64,000 nucleotides of DNA from Candidatus Hadersleviella danica (GTDB taxonomy: Bacteria; Chloroflexota; Anaerolineae; Promineifilales; Promineifilaceae), in NCBI GenBank assembly GCA_016711405.1, contig JADJSZ010000029.1:21467-85466 (forward strand), written 5' to 3'. Positions within the stretch are counted from its first letter, which is position 1, and each line of letters opens with the position of its first letter. Both the position numbers and the translations under genes were made by a program. Positions 8,734 to 17,131 of the stretch are shown one piece after another. Below the pieces are notes generated by a model. The model made no database searches and was not told the origin of the DNA. It saw only the letters and a list, made by a program, of their open reading frames with translations.

Positions 8734-9221
8734 CACAAAAAGACGACCATAATAAAGATAGCCCCGATGAGGCGCACGGCCGTGGAAACACCCCACCCGA
8801 CCAGCCCACCCAAGCCAGCCGTAATTGCTTTGTTCCAATCTTCATAGCGCAAGTATTCGGCATAAAGCACCCCGCCGACATAGCCAGCCACCCCGCCGAT
8901 AAGGCTACCGAGAACGGGGACGATGGAACCGAGGATGAAGCCGACCACGCCACCAACCATGCCCCACAACATGCTTTTCATGGAAGCGCCGCCTGCTTTG
9001 GCGCCGAGGAGAGGAAGCCAAATATCGGCCGTGCCCGTGCCCACCGCCACCAACATCAGAAAAACTGTCAGCCCGACGCTAATGCTTTGGAACCCTTCGG
9101 CCCATGCGTAGCCCACGGCCGCTAACCCCACAATGACAGTGCCGGGTAAGAGCGGCAATATCGTCCCCGCCACCCCAATCAGCATAATAATTATCGTTAC
9201 CACCAATGCCCATGTTGGCAT
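8721..9221 (-). CDS. DUF456 domain membrane protein
   Basis: 166 residues, almost entirely hydrophobic and glycine-rich, with about four membrane segments and the DUF456 signature: an N-terminal GVAGTILPLLPGT motif, a central GAKAGGASMKSMLWGMVGG and a glycine-zipper-like GSLIGGVAGYVGGVLYAEYLR. The function of DUF456 is unknown. ATG 9221 is chosen over the upstream ATG at 9260 because it is preceded by GGAGG at 7-8 bp. The stop lies inside the TTTTCAC heptamer repeat, so the last residues (FLWQVL) abut repeat sequence. A long upstream region holds a perfect hairpin and a 21-bp repeat array. Confidence 0.8.
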   Translation of the reverse strand: MPTWALVVTIIIMLIGVAGTILPLLPGTVIVGLAAVGYAWAEGFQSISVGLTVFLMLVAVGTGTADIWLPLLGAKAGGASMKSMLWGMVGGVVGFILGSIVPVLGSLIGGVAGYVGGVLYAEYLRYEDWNKAITAGLGGLVGWGVSTAVRLIGAIFIMVVFLWQVL

Positions 9222-9276
9222 AAGAACCTCCGTGTTGTGAAATATGCTTTTCACGGTCACAATCTCGCATTTTGTT

Positions 9277-9326
9277 TATTGGTGTACTGGTGTATTTGTG
9301 TATTTTAATACACCAGTACACCAATA
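9277..9326. repeat. Perfect 20-bp inverted repeat
   Basis: TATTGGTGTACTGGTGTATT (9277-9296) and its exact complement (9307-9326) around a 10-nt loop, 56 bp upstream of DUF456. The arm is built of TTGGTGTA/CTGGTGTA-like words. Confidence 0.85.
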
Positions 9327-9689
9327 GACTTATACACCAACATCAAAATATCCATTTATGATGACCGTGAGTATGACTGTTGGTTGCTCTGTCCCAAAGG
9401 GCAAAGCGTATCCTCCACTACGTAAAATCATCCCACAACTGCGCAAAGCCGCCCAACTTGCTTAGAGAGGGGGTGCTGGGGGCGGGATGGGGCCACGGCC
9501 GATGGCGTGCAGGTGTCCCATTGTCCACCTTAACGGAGGCGGCCGAATCGTAGGGGCAACCCTTGTGGTTGCCCTAAAATCTTGGTTCCCCTGAGATTTG
9601 CGGGCAAAGCCTATTTATTCCTGAAGAAAGACAAGACCTGCCCCTACAAGGCTTCTAATCCCCACGACGTAGGCTTAAATTATGGGAGA
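9327..9689. other. Intergenic sequence without a convincing gene
   Basis: Contains a 34-codon open frame at 9360-9464 (MTVSMTVGCSVPKG, possibly a gene remnant) and GTAGGGGCAACCCTTGTGGTTGCCC near 9551-9577, a hairpin that also occurs inside the MITE-like elements at 27.5 and 43.0 kb. Nothing else is recognisable. Confidence 0.4.
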
Positions 9690-9941
9690 AATCACTTAAG
9701 TGATTGCAGGAATCATTTAAGTGTTTATAGGAATCGTTTAAGTGTTTGTAGGAATCGTTTAAGTGTTTGCAGGAATCATTTAAGTGTTTGCAGGAATCGT
9801 TTAAGTATTTGCAGGAATCGTTTAAGTATTTGCAGGAATCATTTAAGTGTTTGCAGGAATCGTTTAAGTATTTGCAGGAATCGTTTAAGTGTTTGCAGGA
9901 ATCGTTTAAGTGTTTGCAGGAATCGTTTAAGTGTTTGCGAC
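9690..9941. repeat. 21-bp tandem repeat array, 12 units
   Basis: Twelve consecutive 21-bp units of the form AATC(A/G)TTTAAGT(G/A)TTTGCAGG without gaps. Unit 1 contains the perfect 16-bp palindrome AATCACTTAAGTGATT; later units keep a degenerate TTTAAGT core. All frames are nearly stop-free because 21 is a multiple of three, so the apparent ORFs here are artefacts. No spacers are present, so this is not CRISPR. Confidence 0.95.
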
Positions 9942-10238
9942 TAAAACTTAAGCCAAAACAGTTCCAATATACGGCCAAAGCGATTAGAGAAATTTCTTTA
10001 CGCCTGCGCTTATCTGCGCCTTCTCCCTTATTGTCAGCAAATCTCCCTTCACTTTTAATCACCCCCCTGACCTTTCTCCCCCCTTTACATTTGCTTTATC
10101 ATACCTTACAATCTTAGGCATTGTGCGCTATTTGACTACCCCCAAAGCTGTCTGTTTTTAACCCAATCTCCCGCCTCCCCAGCGGGGAGAATAACCGTCC
10201 AAAGCGCATTTACTTACCCTTCGCGCATAACAAGAGGA

Positions 10239-10611
10239 ATGATGAACAATCCCAAAACAATGTATCGCCTAGCCGTCACTCTCACCCTAATCACGGCTTT
10301 CATGCTCATCTGGCTTAGTCTGGGAGTCGGCATTATTGTGGGATGGAGACCGAGCCAATGCCATGTATTTGCTGTCGTTGCCATTGGTTTTATGGAGCAT
10401 TGCTGGCCGTTTCGGCCGTTGGGCGTCCCGCGCCCTGCGGGCATGGCCCTTGCCCAAACAGTAATCGCCATCAGCTGTGGTTGCCAAATTAGGCTATCGT
10501 GGAGCGGCCCTCGAGTTAATTCTACTCAAGGCTTTGTGGTTATGTTTGGCGGCGCGGCGGCTGTTTCATCGTTCGGCTCAAGCCCAGCCTACCTTGGGCA
10601 CAGTTTAACCC
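10239..10611 (+). pseudogene. Decayed small membrane protein gene
   Basis: The gene starts ATGATGAACAATCCC after AGAGGA. The first frame gives a clean membrane segment (MYRLAVTLTLITAFMLIWLSLGVGII), then coherent sequence continues only by changing frame: GDGDRANAMYLL, then VVAIGF and ALAQTVIAI, then VAKLGYRGAALELILL and AARRLFHRSAQAQPTLGTV ending at a TAA near 10611. The pieces fit a small four-helix membrane protein family of unknown function that I recognise only loosely. At least three indels in 370 bp suggest real decay more than a single read error. Confidence 0.55.
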
Positions 10612-10657
10612 CCTAACGCGTCGGTTTGAGCCGATGGCTACAAACCTAAAAACATTA

Positions 10658-10687
10658 TTGACAACAAAACATCGCTTATGGTACATT
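10658..10687 (+). promoter_or_regulatory. Putative sigma-70 promoter of the 23-codon ORF
   Basis: Perfect TTGACA (10658-10663), an 18-bp spacer and TACATT (10682-10687), about 60 bp before the ATG of the short ORF. Confidence 0.5.
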
Positions 10688-10745
10688 TCCGTGGGCTGAA
10701 GCCAAACTTATCAACCACTAAATCCTAAGTAAGGAGGAATATCAG

Positions 10746-10817
10746 ATGAAAGTCTTTGTCATAACAACCAGTGCCACGCCAATCATCGGGTCTGTTCCTC
10801 TGCGCCACATTATTTAG
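10746..10817 (+). CDS. Short peptide ORF (23 residues) with strong ribosome binding site
   Basis: A 23-residue frame beginning MKVFVITTSATPIIG and ending LRHII. An almost ideal AAGGAGG lies 7-8 bp before the ATG, a TTGACA/TACATT promoter about 60 bp upstream and a T-tailed 11-bp hairpin 27 bp downstream, so promoter, ORF and terminator form a complete small unit. It could be a small protein, a leader peptide that attenuates the RIO-like kinase gene, or the remnant of a longer gene. No family is recognised. There is no run of one amino acid as in classical biosynthetic leaders. Confidence 0.45.
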   Translation: MKVFVITTSATPIIGSVPLRHII

Positions 10818-10843
10818 CGGTTCCCCTTCGCTAAGTTTTCCCC

Positions 10844-10878
10844 ACGGCCGTAGGAATTCCCTACGGCCGTTTTGTTTT
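10844..10878 (+). terminator. Terminator or attenuator hairpin built from ACGGCCGT
   Basis: Perfect 11-bp stem ACGGCCGTAGG-AATTC-CCTACGGCCGT (10844-10870) followed by TTTGTTTT. It lies between the 23-codon ORF and the RIO-like kinase gene. The stem ends consist of two copies of the genome-wide palindrome. Confidence 0.8.
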
Positions 10879-10970
10879 CCCCCCTCCCCCTTCAACCCAA
10901 ACGGCTAACGGATGGCGCCCTTCGCGTTCGGCTTCGTGTTGTCTCGCGGCACTGGTTTGCTCTTTAAGAG

Positions 10971-11034
10971 TCTCTCAGTCTATCAGTCTGTCAGTCGCAA
11001 TCTGCTGACCGACTGAAAGACTGAAAGACTGAAT
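10971..11034. repeat. CAGTC-type short tandem repeat hairpin
   Basis: TCTCAGTC/TATCAGTC/TGTCAGTC octamers followed by the complementary GACTGAAA units; the same word family recurs at about 48,417-48,475. Confidence 0.7.
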
Positions 11035-11081
11035 GCATGAATGCTAACCAACTAAACGACTTATTTTGGAGAAAACAAACC

Positions 11082-12047
11082 ATGACTTCCCACCTTCTCA
11101 ACTGGGAAACCGAAGACGAATACGAAGCAATGGCCGAACGCTACATCAAAAACGGCCGTGCCAACAAACTCAGCCGCGCCCAGCAAGCCCAACGGCAAGC
11201 GGTGATGGCCACCTTGGCGGATGAAAGCGAACAAACGGCCGATTTTCACCCCACCTACCTGCGCAATTTTGACCCCAAGCACCACGAATACACATGGCTC
11301 CTCGAATCGCTCGGGGGGTTCTACCACGACAAAGTGTTGGATGATATTTTGCGAATGGTGAAGGGGGGTAAAGAAGCCAACGTCTACGTTTGCACAGGCA
11401 CACCCGCCACAGGACACGAGTTAATCGCGGCCAAAGTGTATCGGCCGCGCATGTTGCGCAGTCTCAGCAACGATGCCATCTACAAAGAAGGGCGTTCGGC
11501 CAAAGATGAGGCGGGGCAGGAGATACGCGGCGGCCGTTTGCGGCGTGCCCTCCTCAAAAAGACAACCTTTGGCCAAAAAGTGGATTTTGCCACGTGGATT
11601 ACGCACGAGTATCAAGTCCAAACGGCCTTGCACGAGGCGGGTGCGGCCGTGCCCAAGCCGCTCGCCCAACGGGGCAACACCATTCTCATGTCCTACTTGG
11701 GCGATAGACACACGGCCGCGCCCACCCTGCACGATATCCGCCTCCCTGCGGCCTCTGCGCCCCCCCTGTTCGATGAAATCATGCGCAACATCGAACTGTT
11801 TCTGGCCCATCACACCGTTCACGGCGACCTTTCCCCCTACAATATCCTCTATTGGCAAGGAGAAGTCACCCTCATAGACTTCCCCCAGATGGTAGATGCG
11901 CGGATTAACCCCCACGCCTTCAAACTGCTCCAGCGCGACATTCAGCGCGTGGTGGATTACTTCGCCCCGCTCGGCCTGCGCGACCGTGCCCCCGACTTAG
12001 CGGCCGATTTGTGGGAACGCTACATGGGTGGCGAACTCGGTGAATGA
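11082..12047 (+). CDS. RIO-family serine kinase-like protein
   Basis: A 321-residue atypical kinase. Residues 1-65 are a charged N-terminal region. The kinase fold has the nucleotide loop GGKEANVY (95-102), lysine K118 in IAAKVYRPRML, a catalytic loop HGDLSPYN (247-254; D249, N254) and a metal aspartate D266 in LIDFPQMVD. YKEGRSAKDE and the GRLRRALLKK segment fit the flexible RIO loop. RIO kinases act in ribosome biogenesis in archaea and eukaryotes; the bacterial role is poorly known. ATG 11082 is preferred over 11037 because GGAGA lies 9 bp upstream. The upstream hairpin at 10844 may control read-through into it. Confidence 0.8.
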   Translation: MTSHLLNWETEDEYEAMAERYIKNGRANKLSRAQQAQRQAVMATLADESEQTADFHPTYLRNFDPKHHEYTWLLESLGGFYHDKVLDDILRMVKGGKEANVYVCTGTPATGHELIAAKVYRPRMLRSLSNDAIYKEGRSAKDEAGQEIRGGRLRRALLKKTTFGQKVDFATWITHEYQVQTALHEAGAAVPKPLAQRGNTILMSYLGDRHTAAPTLHDIRLPAASAPPLFDEIMRNIELFLAHHTVHGDLSPYNILYWQGEVTLIDFPQMVDARINPHAFKLLQRDIQRVVDYFAPLGLRDRAPDLAADLWERYMGGELGE

Positions 12048-12065
12048 AAGAGCAGTCGTTAGGGA

Positions 12066-12170
12066 AGTTACTCGTTATTCGTTATTCGTTATTGGGAATT
12101 GCCGCCGCCTCAGCATCACCAGTAACGAATAACCAATAACCAATAACGAATAACCAATAACTCGCCACGA
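12066..12170. repeat. Heptamer repeat hairpin (GTTATTC / GAATAAC)
   Basis: GTTACTC-GTTATTC-GTTATTC-GTTATTG, a 30-nt loop, then CAGTAAC-GAATAAC-CAATAAC-type units complementary to the first arm. It also forms the 3' end of the beta-helix gene. Confidence 0.8.
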
Positions 12171-15100
12171 ACCAGTTGTACTTCCCACCCCCACGGCCGA
12201 CATCACCACGGCCGTGGGTGGCCTCACCTGCGCCTCAAAAGAAACAACAGGCACATCTACCCCATTGACCACCACTTCGGCCGTGGTGCTGGGCAAATAA
12301 AGCCCCGCTAAAACATCACCCGAAAGCGTTAATTGGTAAGTGCCAATCGGCAACCTTTCAAGGCGATACACGCCAACTTCATCGGTCACAGTTTCCAGCA
12401 AAATGGGATCCAAGGGCAGGGAAAGCCCTGTCGCGGCGCTCCTATCTAGCCCGGCCAAATTTACCACCACCCCCGCTAAAGGAGCATCGTCCAACGTCAC
12501 AATCCCGCTCACACTCAGCAAATCGGCCGTGCAATACCCATTGCCCGGCATGTGCCGCGCCGTAATCAAACGCGGCCCATACCGTTGCCCATCTAACGAG
12601 AACAACACCTCCCCCCAAAACACATCCACCTGCGTCGCACAAACTGGCAACGACACCGTCATCGTCACCGTCTCACCCGCTGGAATCACCACCTCATCCA
12701 CATAGTCAAACAAAATTTGGTGGTCAATCACCTCATCCAGCTTCATATAAGAAGCCATCCCCACTTCCCACGCACAAAAAGCCGTCGAACTATTCGTCAC
12801 AAACGACTGCGTGGCAGGCCCATTCAGGTAGCCACGTAAATCAGCTCGTGGGTCATCACACGTCGGCGCATTGGTAAACATACACGTCACTACATCGCCA
12901 GCCTCCACACCCAAACTCACCCCATTGGGGATGCTACTGCTTTCCCCCCCCGTACAACTCACCCCCACCAAGCCCCAATTCGCCAATTCCTTCTCCACGA
13001 TGTTGTAATTGCCCGGCAACACCGTAAAACTGATGGATTCGCTGGCCTTAATCCCGAAATTGCCCAAGTCGCCCTCGAATTTGAAGTTAACCGTGGGGTT
13101 GGCGGGCACATCCACGGCCGTTTTGGCAATTATAATCGTCGCGTGAGTTGGTTCCGTCCCACAATCGCCCGTTGGCAACCCCTCTGCATTCAGCCACGGG
13201 CAAAAAAGCACAGCGGCCGACACGGCATCGCCACTGCCACTGCCCGCTCCACTTGGGCCACTGTCGTCGCCCCACCAATTGTGGGTCGCTACCACTTCCT
13301 GAGGGCTATGATTAATCACGCCGCCAGAAGCGGAGCCATCATCTCCCCCATAAACGGGCACATTGCCCACAATATCCGCCTGTTGAATCATCACGCCACT
13401 CAGCCCAACGTTGCTTTGCCCCGCCCCCCCCAAGCGAATGCCACGTTCGTTGCCGCTAAAACTCCCCCCAATTACGGTGACATGCGTTACAACGGCCGTC
13501 TCCCCCAACCGAATACTGAAGCCCGCCCCTTCGCGCATCCCCAACCCATTGCCGCTCATGGTCACATTGGCAAAGAGGAGGTTTTCGGCCGTGCCCTCAG
13601 CCAAATTCAGGTCAAACCCCGCCCCCACTCGGCCGCACCCAAGGTGCTATTCGCCCCATTGCCCGTTAGCATCACATTCTCCAAGCTCACATTGGCCAGC
13701 TTCTCGGCGTAAATGCCCGCCACGTCGTTGTCATTAAACTCACTGTCGCTCACATTCAAGTCGCGCACGTGTGAACTTCCCCCCAACTGGGCAAAATGCC
13801 AGCCATACGCCAAATCGTTAAAGGCGGAGTTGCTCACCTCGAGATAGTGGAGGGAAGCGGCCGTGCCCACCCTCAGCCCCACCTCGTTCTCGCTTGCCGT
13901 GTCGTCGTTTGCGCCAACCACCTGCACGTTATCCAACCGCACATAAGAAACGGTGCCGCTGAGCACGTCAAGCCCCGCCACATTGACAGGTTCCACGCGC
14001 AAATTTTGCAATAAAATGGGGTCGGCGGCCGATTCCCCCGAGGCGGCGAGGGTGAGCACGGCCGTTTCACTCCCCTTACGCAAAATCGTGTTGCTGGCTG
14101 GGTCGGCTCCACTCCCCATCCCAATCAAAGCGAGATGCTTATTGACCGTAAAACTTTCGGGGTAAATCCCCGCCATAAAGCGAATGACACTGCCGGGAGG
14201 GGCATAGTTCACGGCCGTTTGAATGCGCATCACCCCGCCATACGGCCCCACCCAAAAATCACCCGAAGCAATATCATTCACATAGGAATCTTGGGGCGTG
14301 GGCAAGTTCAGCGCAAACTGCACCGCCTCGGCCAAATTGGGCTGGTAATAGGTGAAGTTTGGCGCATCGGCACGAAAGGTATGGTTGCGCACCGTGAACG
14401 TAAAATCAGGCGCACTTAAATTGGTGATGGGCACAGGGTTGGCGGGGTCGCCAAAATTGCCCATTTGCGTATACAGCTTAATCGGCTCGGCAAAACTCAC
14501 CCCGTTCAAGTTAATGTTGTTGGAGCCGATGGGATAAGTTTGCCCCAGTGTGTAAATGGCAAACGCCCCCCACACATTGCCGCTGGTGGTCAAGTTGGTG
14601 GCCAGCACATCATTGCTGTCCATCAGGGCAAAGCCATTGCCCACCATCGCCCCACTCACCGCCACATCCTGCAACACAACGTCGTTGGCACCATGCAGAT
14701 ATACGCCCGTGCGCTGGGAATTTTGGACAATGATTTGGCTAATCGTGATATGGGAAGCTCCGTCAACGCGCAAGCCATAGCCCGCTATCCCCGCCGCCCC
14801 GCGCAGGGTCATCCCCGACAAGGAGACATTATCGGCCGTGACCCGAATCGTGGCTTGGTTCAATCCGGTCGCATCCACCACCACCCCGCTGGCACTACTG
14901 CCCACCACCGTTACGGCTTTGTTGATGAGCAACGCTTCGGCATAGGTTCCCGCCGCCACCGTCAGCAAATCATTCGGCGCGGCATCCACAAGTGCATCTT
15001 GGATGCGGCAATAGGTGACGGCATAAGGGTTGGCCTGCCCACTGCCCGTCACGCAATCGGCCGCGCCTTGGTTCACCACCACCACGGCCGCCTGCACCTC

Positions 15101-15190
15101 GGCCGTGGCAGGCCAACCCCACCACACCCCAACCAGTGCCACAACTAGCCAGCGCCAAACGCGCATTCGCTTCCAACTCAAATGGGACAT
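12075..15190 (-). CDS. Secreted parallel beta-helix surface protein (frameshifted)
   Basis: About 1,035 residues in two frames: 15190 down to about 13628, then another frame to 12075, joined within a G/C run near 13,620 (a one-base indel). It starts with a signal peptide (MRVWRWLVVALVGVWWGW). Residues about 40-600 are parallel beta-helix repeats of the pectate-lyase/PbH1 type with many N-x-(L/V) turns (NVSLSGMTLRGAAG, HITISQIIVQNSQRTG), followed by Ig/CnaB-like segments (SVSGIVTLDDAPLAGVVVNLAG). No catalytic residue set is evident, so adhesion or polysaccharide binding is more likely than lyase activity. The C-terminus is read from heptamer repeats: VIGYSLLVIGYSLLVMLRRR, a hydrophobic segment with an arginine cluster. 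Confidence 0.75.
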
Positions 15191-15547
15191 CTTCTGATAC
15201 TCCTAAATATCCTGCTGGTGGATAACTATACGCACTCAGCCATACGCATGATCAGTATCGGCCTATTGTGTATTTCAATACATACCGAATAAACGAATAA
15301 ACAAATGCCAGCTTATGACTATGGAAAGTAAGTGGGCACACAGTGTGGCCAAAGCAGGGCGGTGTGGTGTGGGTGAGTTTAAAGCAGGCGGGGGGCTTTC
15401 CCGTTGTCGAAAAACAGGATGCGTGACCCTAAATAGTACTAAAGGTCCATTTTCTACATAAAATGGTACGGAATGAACCTTACGAAAATTCTTACGCAAT
15501 GAGCTAAACTTACGGCCAATCTTACAAATACGGCACAAACGAACGCC
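15191..15547. other. Divergent promoter region, no gene seen
   Basis: AT-richer spacer between the divergent beta-helix and enolase-superfamily genes. It has AATAAACGAATAAACAAAT and repeated CTTAC(A/G) words near 15,480-15,530. No convincing -10/-35 pair could be fixed. Confidence 0.4.
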
Positions 15548-16657
15548 ATGACAACCATAGACCACATCGAAATCAACCATTACCGCTTGCCCTTGGAGCC
15601 ACCCTTCCACGCCTCGTGGGATCCACGGCCGCGCACCCACTTCACCGCCACCCTCGTCCGCCTCCGCGCTGGCGACTACGAAGGCGTAGGCTCAGGCGAT
15701 GCCATGCTGGGGTTTGCTGGGCAAGAACACCTCTTCCTCGGCCAAGACCCCTTTGCCATCGAGCGGCATGTGCGCATTTTGGACAATTTGCAATTCCACT
15801 ACGGCCGCATGTGGCCGCTCGAGGCCGCCCTGTGGGACTTGATGGGCCAAATCAGCGGCCAACCCGTCTGGAAATTGCTGGGCGGCTTGCGCCACAAAGT
15901 CAAACCCTACGCCTCCACGGGCGAACGCATTGGGGCCGATGAGCGGGCGGAAACGGCCGTGCATCTGCGCGACATGGGCTTCGAGGCCATCAAACTGCGC
16001 TTCCACGCCGAAGACCCGCGCCACGATTTGGCCATTGTCCGCGCCGTGCGCGAAGCTGTCGGCCACCAGATGCAGATCATGGTAGATGCCAACCAAGGCT
16101 GGCAAATGGGCTGGGATAGCCGCCCAACGTGGGATTTTAAGACGGCCCTTTGGATGGCGGATGCGTTGGCTGAACTCGATGTGTTTTGGCTAGAGGAACC
16201 TCTTCAGCGGCACGATTACCGAGGGTTGGCGCAATTGCGCGGCCGTGCCAAGCTCCGCATTGCAGGTGGCGAAGGCAACCGCGAGTACAGCGAACTGGAA
16301 GAGTACTTGCGCCACGGTTCGCTGGATGTGTACCAGCCCGATGTGATGTGGAGCACGGGCATTTGGCGCGGCCGACAACTCGCCCAGCAAGTGCAACGCG
16401 CTGGCGCGATTTATTCGCCCCACACATGGGGGGATGGCCTCGTGTTGCTGGCCAATTTGCATGTTACGGCGGCCGTCTCCGATGCTCCCTACCTCGAGTT
16501 CCCCTATGACCCACCCCATTGGCTCCCCGAGCGGCGCGACTTTATTTTGCCCGCCCCTATTCTGCCCACGGCCGATGGTTTCCTCACCCTCACCGACCAA
16601 CCCGGCTGGGGCATCGCCATTGATTGGCTCGCCCTTGAGCCATATCGCCTCAAATAG
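15548..16657 (+). CDS. Enolase-superfamily enzyme, mandelate racemase / muconate lactonizing type
   Basis: A 369-residue cytosolic Mg enzyme. The capping domain (1-120) is followed by the barrel with K149 (AIKLRFH), metal ligands D180 (MVDANQGW), E216 (WLEEPL) and E242 (AGGEGN), then D265 (QPDVMW) and H292 (SPHTWG), matching the Lys-Asp-Glu-Glu-Asp-His layout of the mandelate racemase subgroup. These enzymes abstract a proton next to a carboxylate, for example in sugar-acid dehydration, but the substrate cannot be told from sequence. The second barrel-strand motif is K-x-R instead of K-x-K. It is a lone gene with no sugar catabolic neighbours. The ATG at 15548 has no obvious Shine-Dalgarno sequence. 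Confidence 0.85.
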   Translation: MTTIDHIEINHYRLPLEPPFHASWDPRPRTHFTATLVRLRAGDYEGVGSGDAMLGFAGQEHLFLGQDPFAIERHVRILDNLQFHYGRMWPLEAALWDLMGQISGQPVWKLLGGLRHKVKPYASTGERIGADERAETAVHLRDMGFEAIKLRFHAEDPRHDLAIVRAVREAVGHQMQIMVDANQGWQMGWDSRPTWDFKTALWMADALAELDVFWLEEPLQRHDYRGLAQLRGRAKLRIAGGEGNREYSELEEYLRHGSLDVYQPDVMWSTGIWRGRQLAQQVQRAGAIYSPHTWGDGLVLLANLHVTAAVSDAPYLEFPYDPPHWLPERRDFILPAPILPTADGFLTLTDQPGWGIAIDWLALEPYRLK

Positions 16658-17131
16658 GGAGGTGAGAGGTGAAAAGTAAAAAGTAAAAAGTAAAAGGTGA
16701 TGAGCACTCACTTTTTACTTTTCACTTTTCACTTTTCACTTCCCCCAAATGGGTATACCCAGCGGCCGCAATTTTTTGTAAACTACAAGCAGATGCAATA
16801 AGGACTTAAGTACTATATGGGAAATTGACACGCATTTGCCACACCCAAACGATAAGTTTTGTGGTAACAATCGGCAAAGTGATGCGTTATTCGTTCATAA
16901 CAATTCGTCATGCCCCCAACCACGCCCGCCATTACGGCCGAAATATCCTAATTTAGTAATCTCTTAACCCCCCTTTTACCCTTTGCCCTTTCCCTTTTTT
17001 GATTTTTTGCAATAAAAATTTATTGCAAAAGAGCAAAAGAACAATGAAGCAAAGGGATTTGGACTTATTTTCTCGCTTGATTTTCGCCTAAAGCCTTAAC
17101 CTATAACGAATGCCCTTTATGGGAGCGCCCT
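16658..17131. other. Intergenic region with an A/T-rich palindrome
   Basis: Begins with a GTGAAAA/TTTTCAC heptamer hairpin (about 16,660-16,745). The near-perfect palindrome TTTTGCAATAAA-AA-TTTATTGCAAAA lies at 17005-17030, about 100 bp upstream of the cyclase/ATPase gene, and could be an operator. No gene is seen. Confidence 0.45.

Noticed and set aside
9582..10062. Long ORFs on both strands across the 21-bp array at 9690
   Set aside because: The array has a period of three codons and no stop in any frame, so the ORFs are artefacts of repetition and show no protein-like composition.
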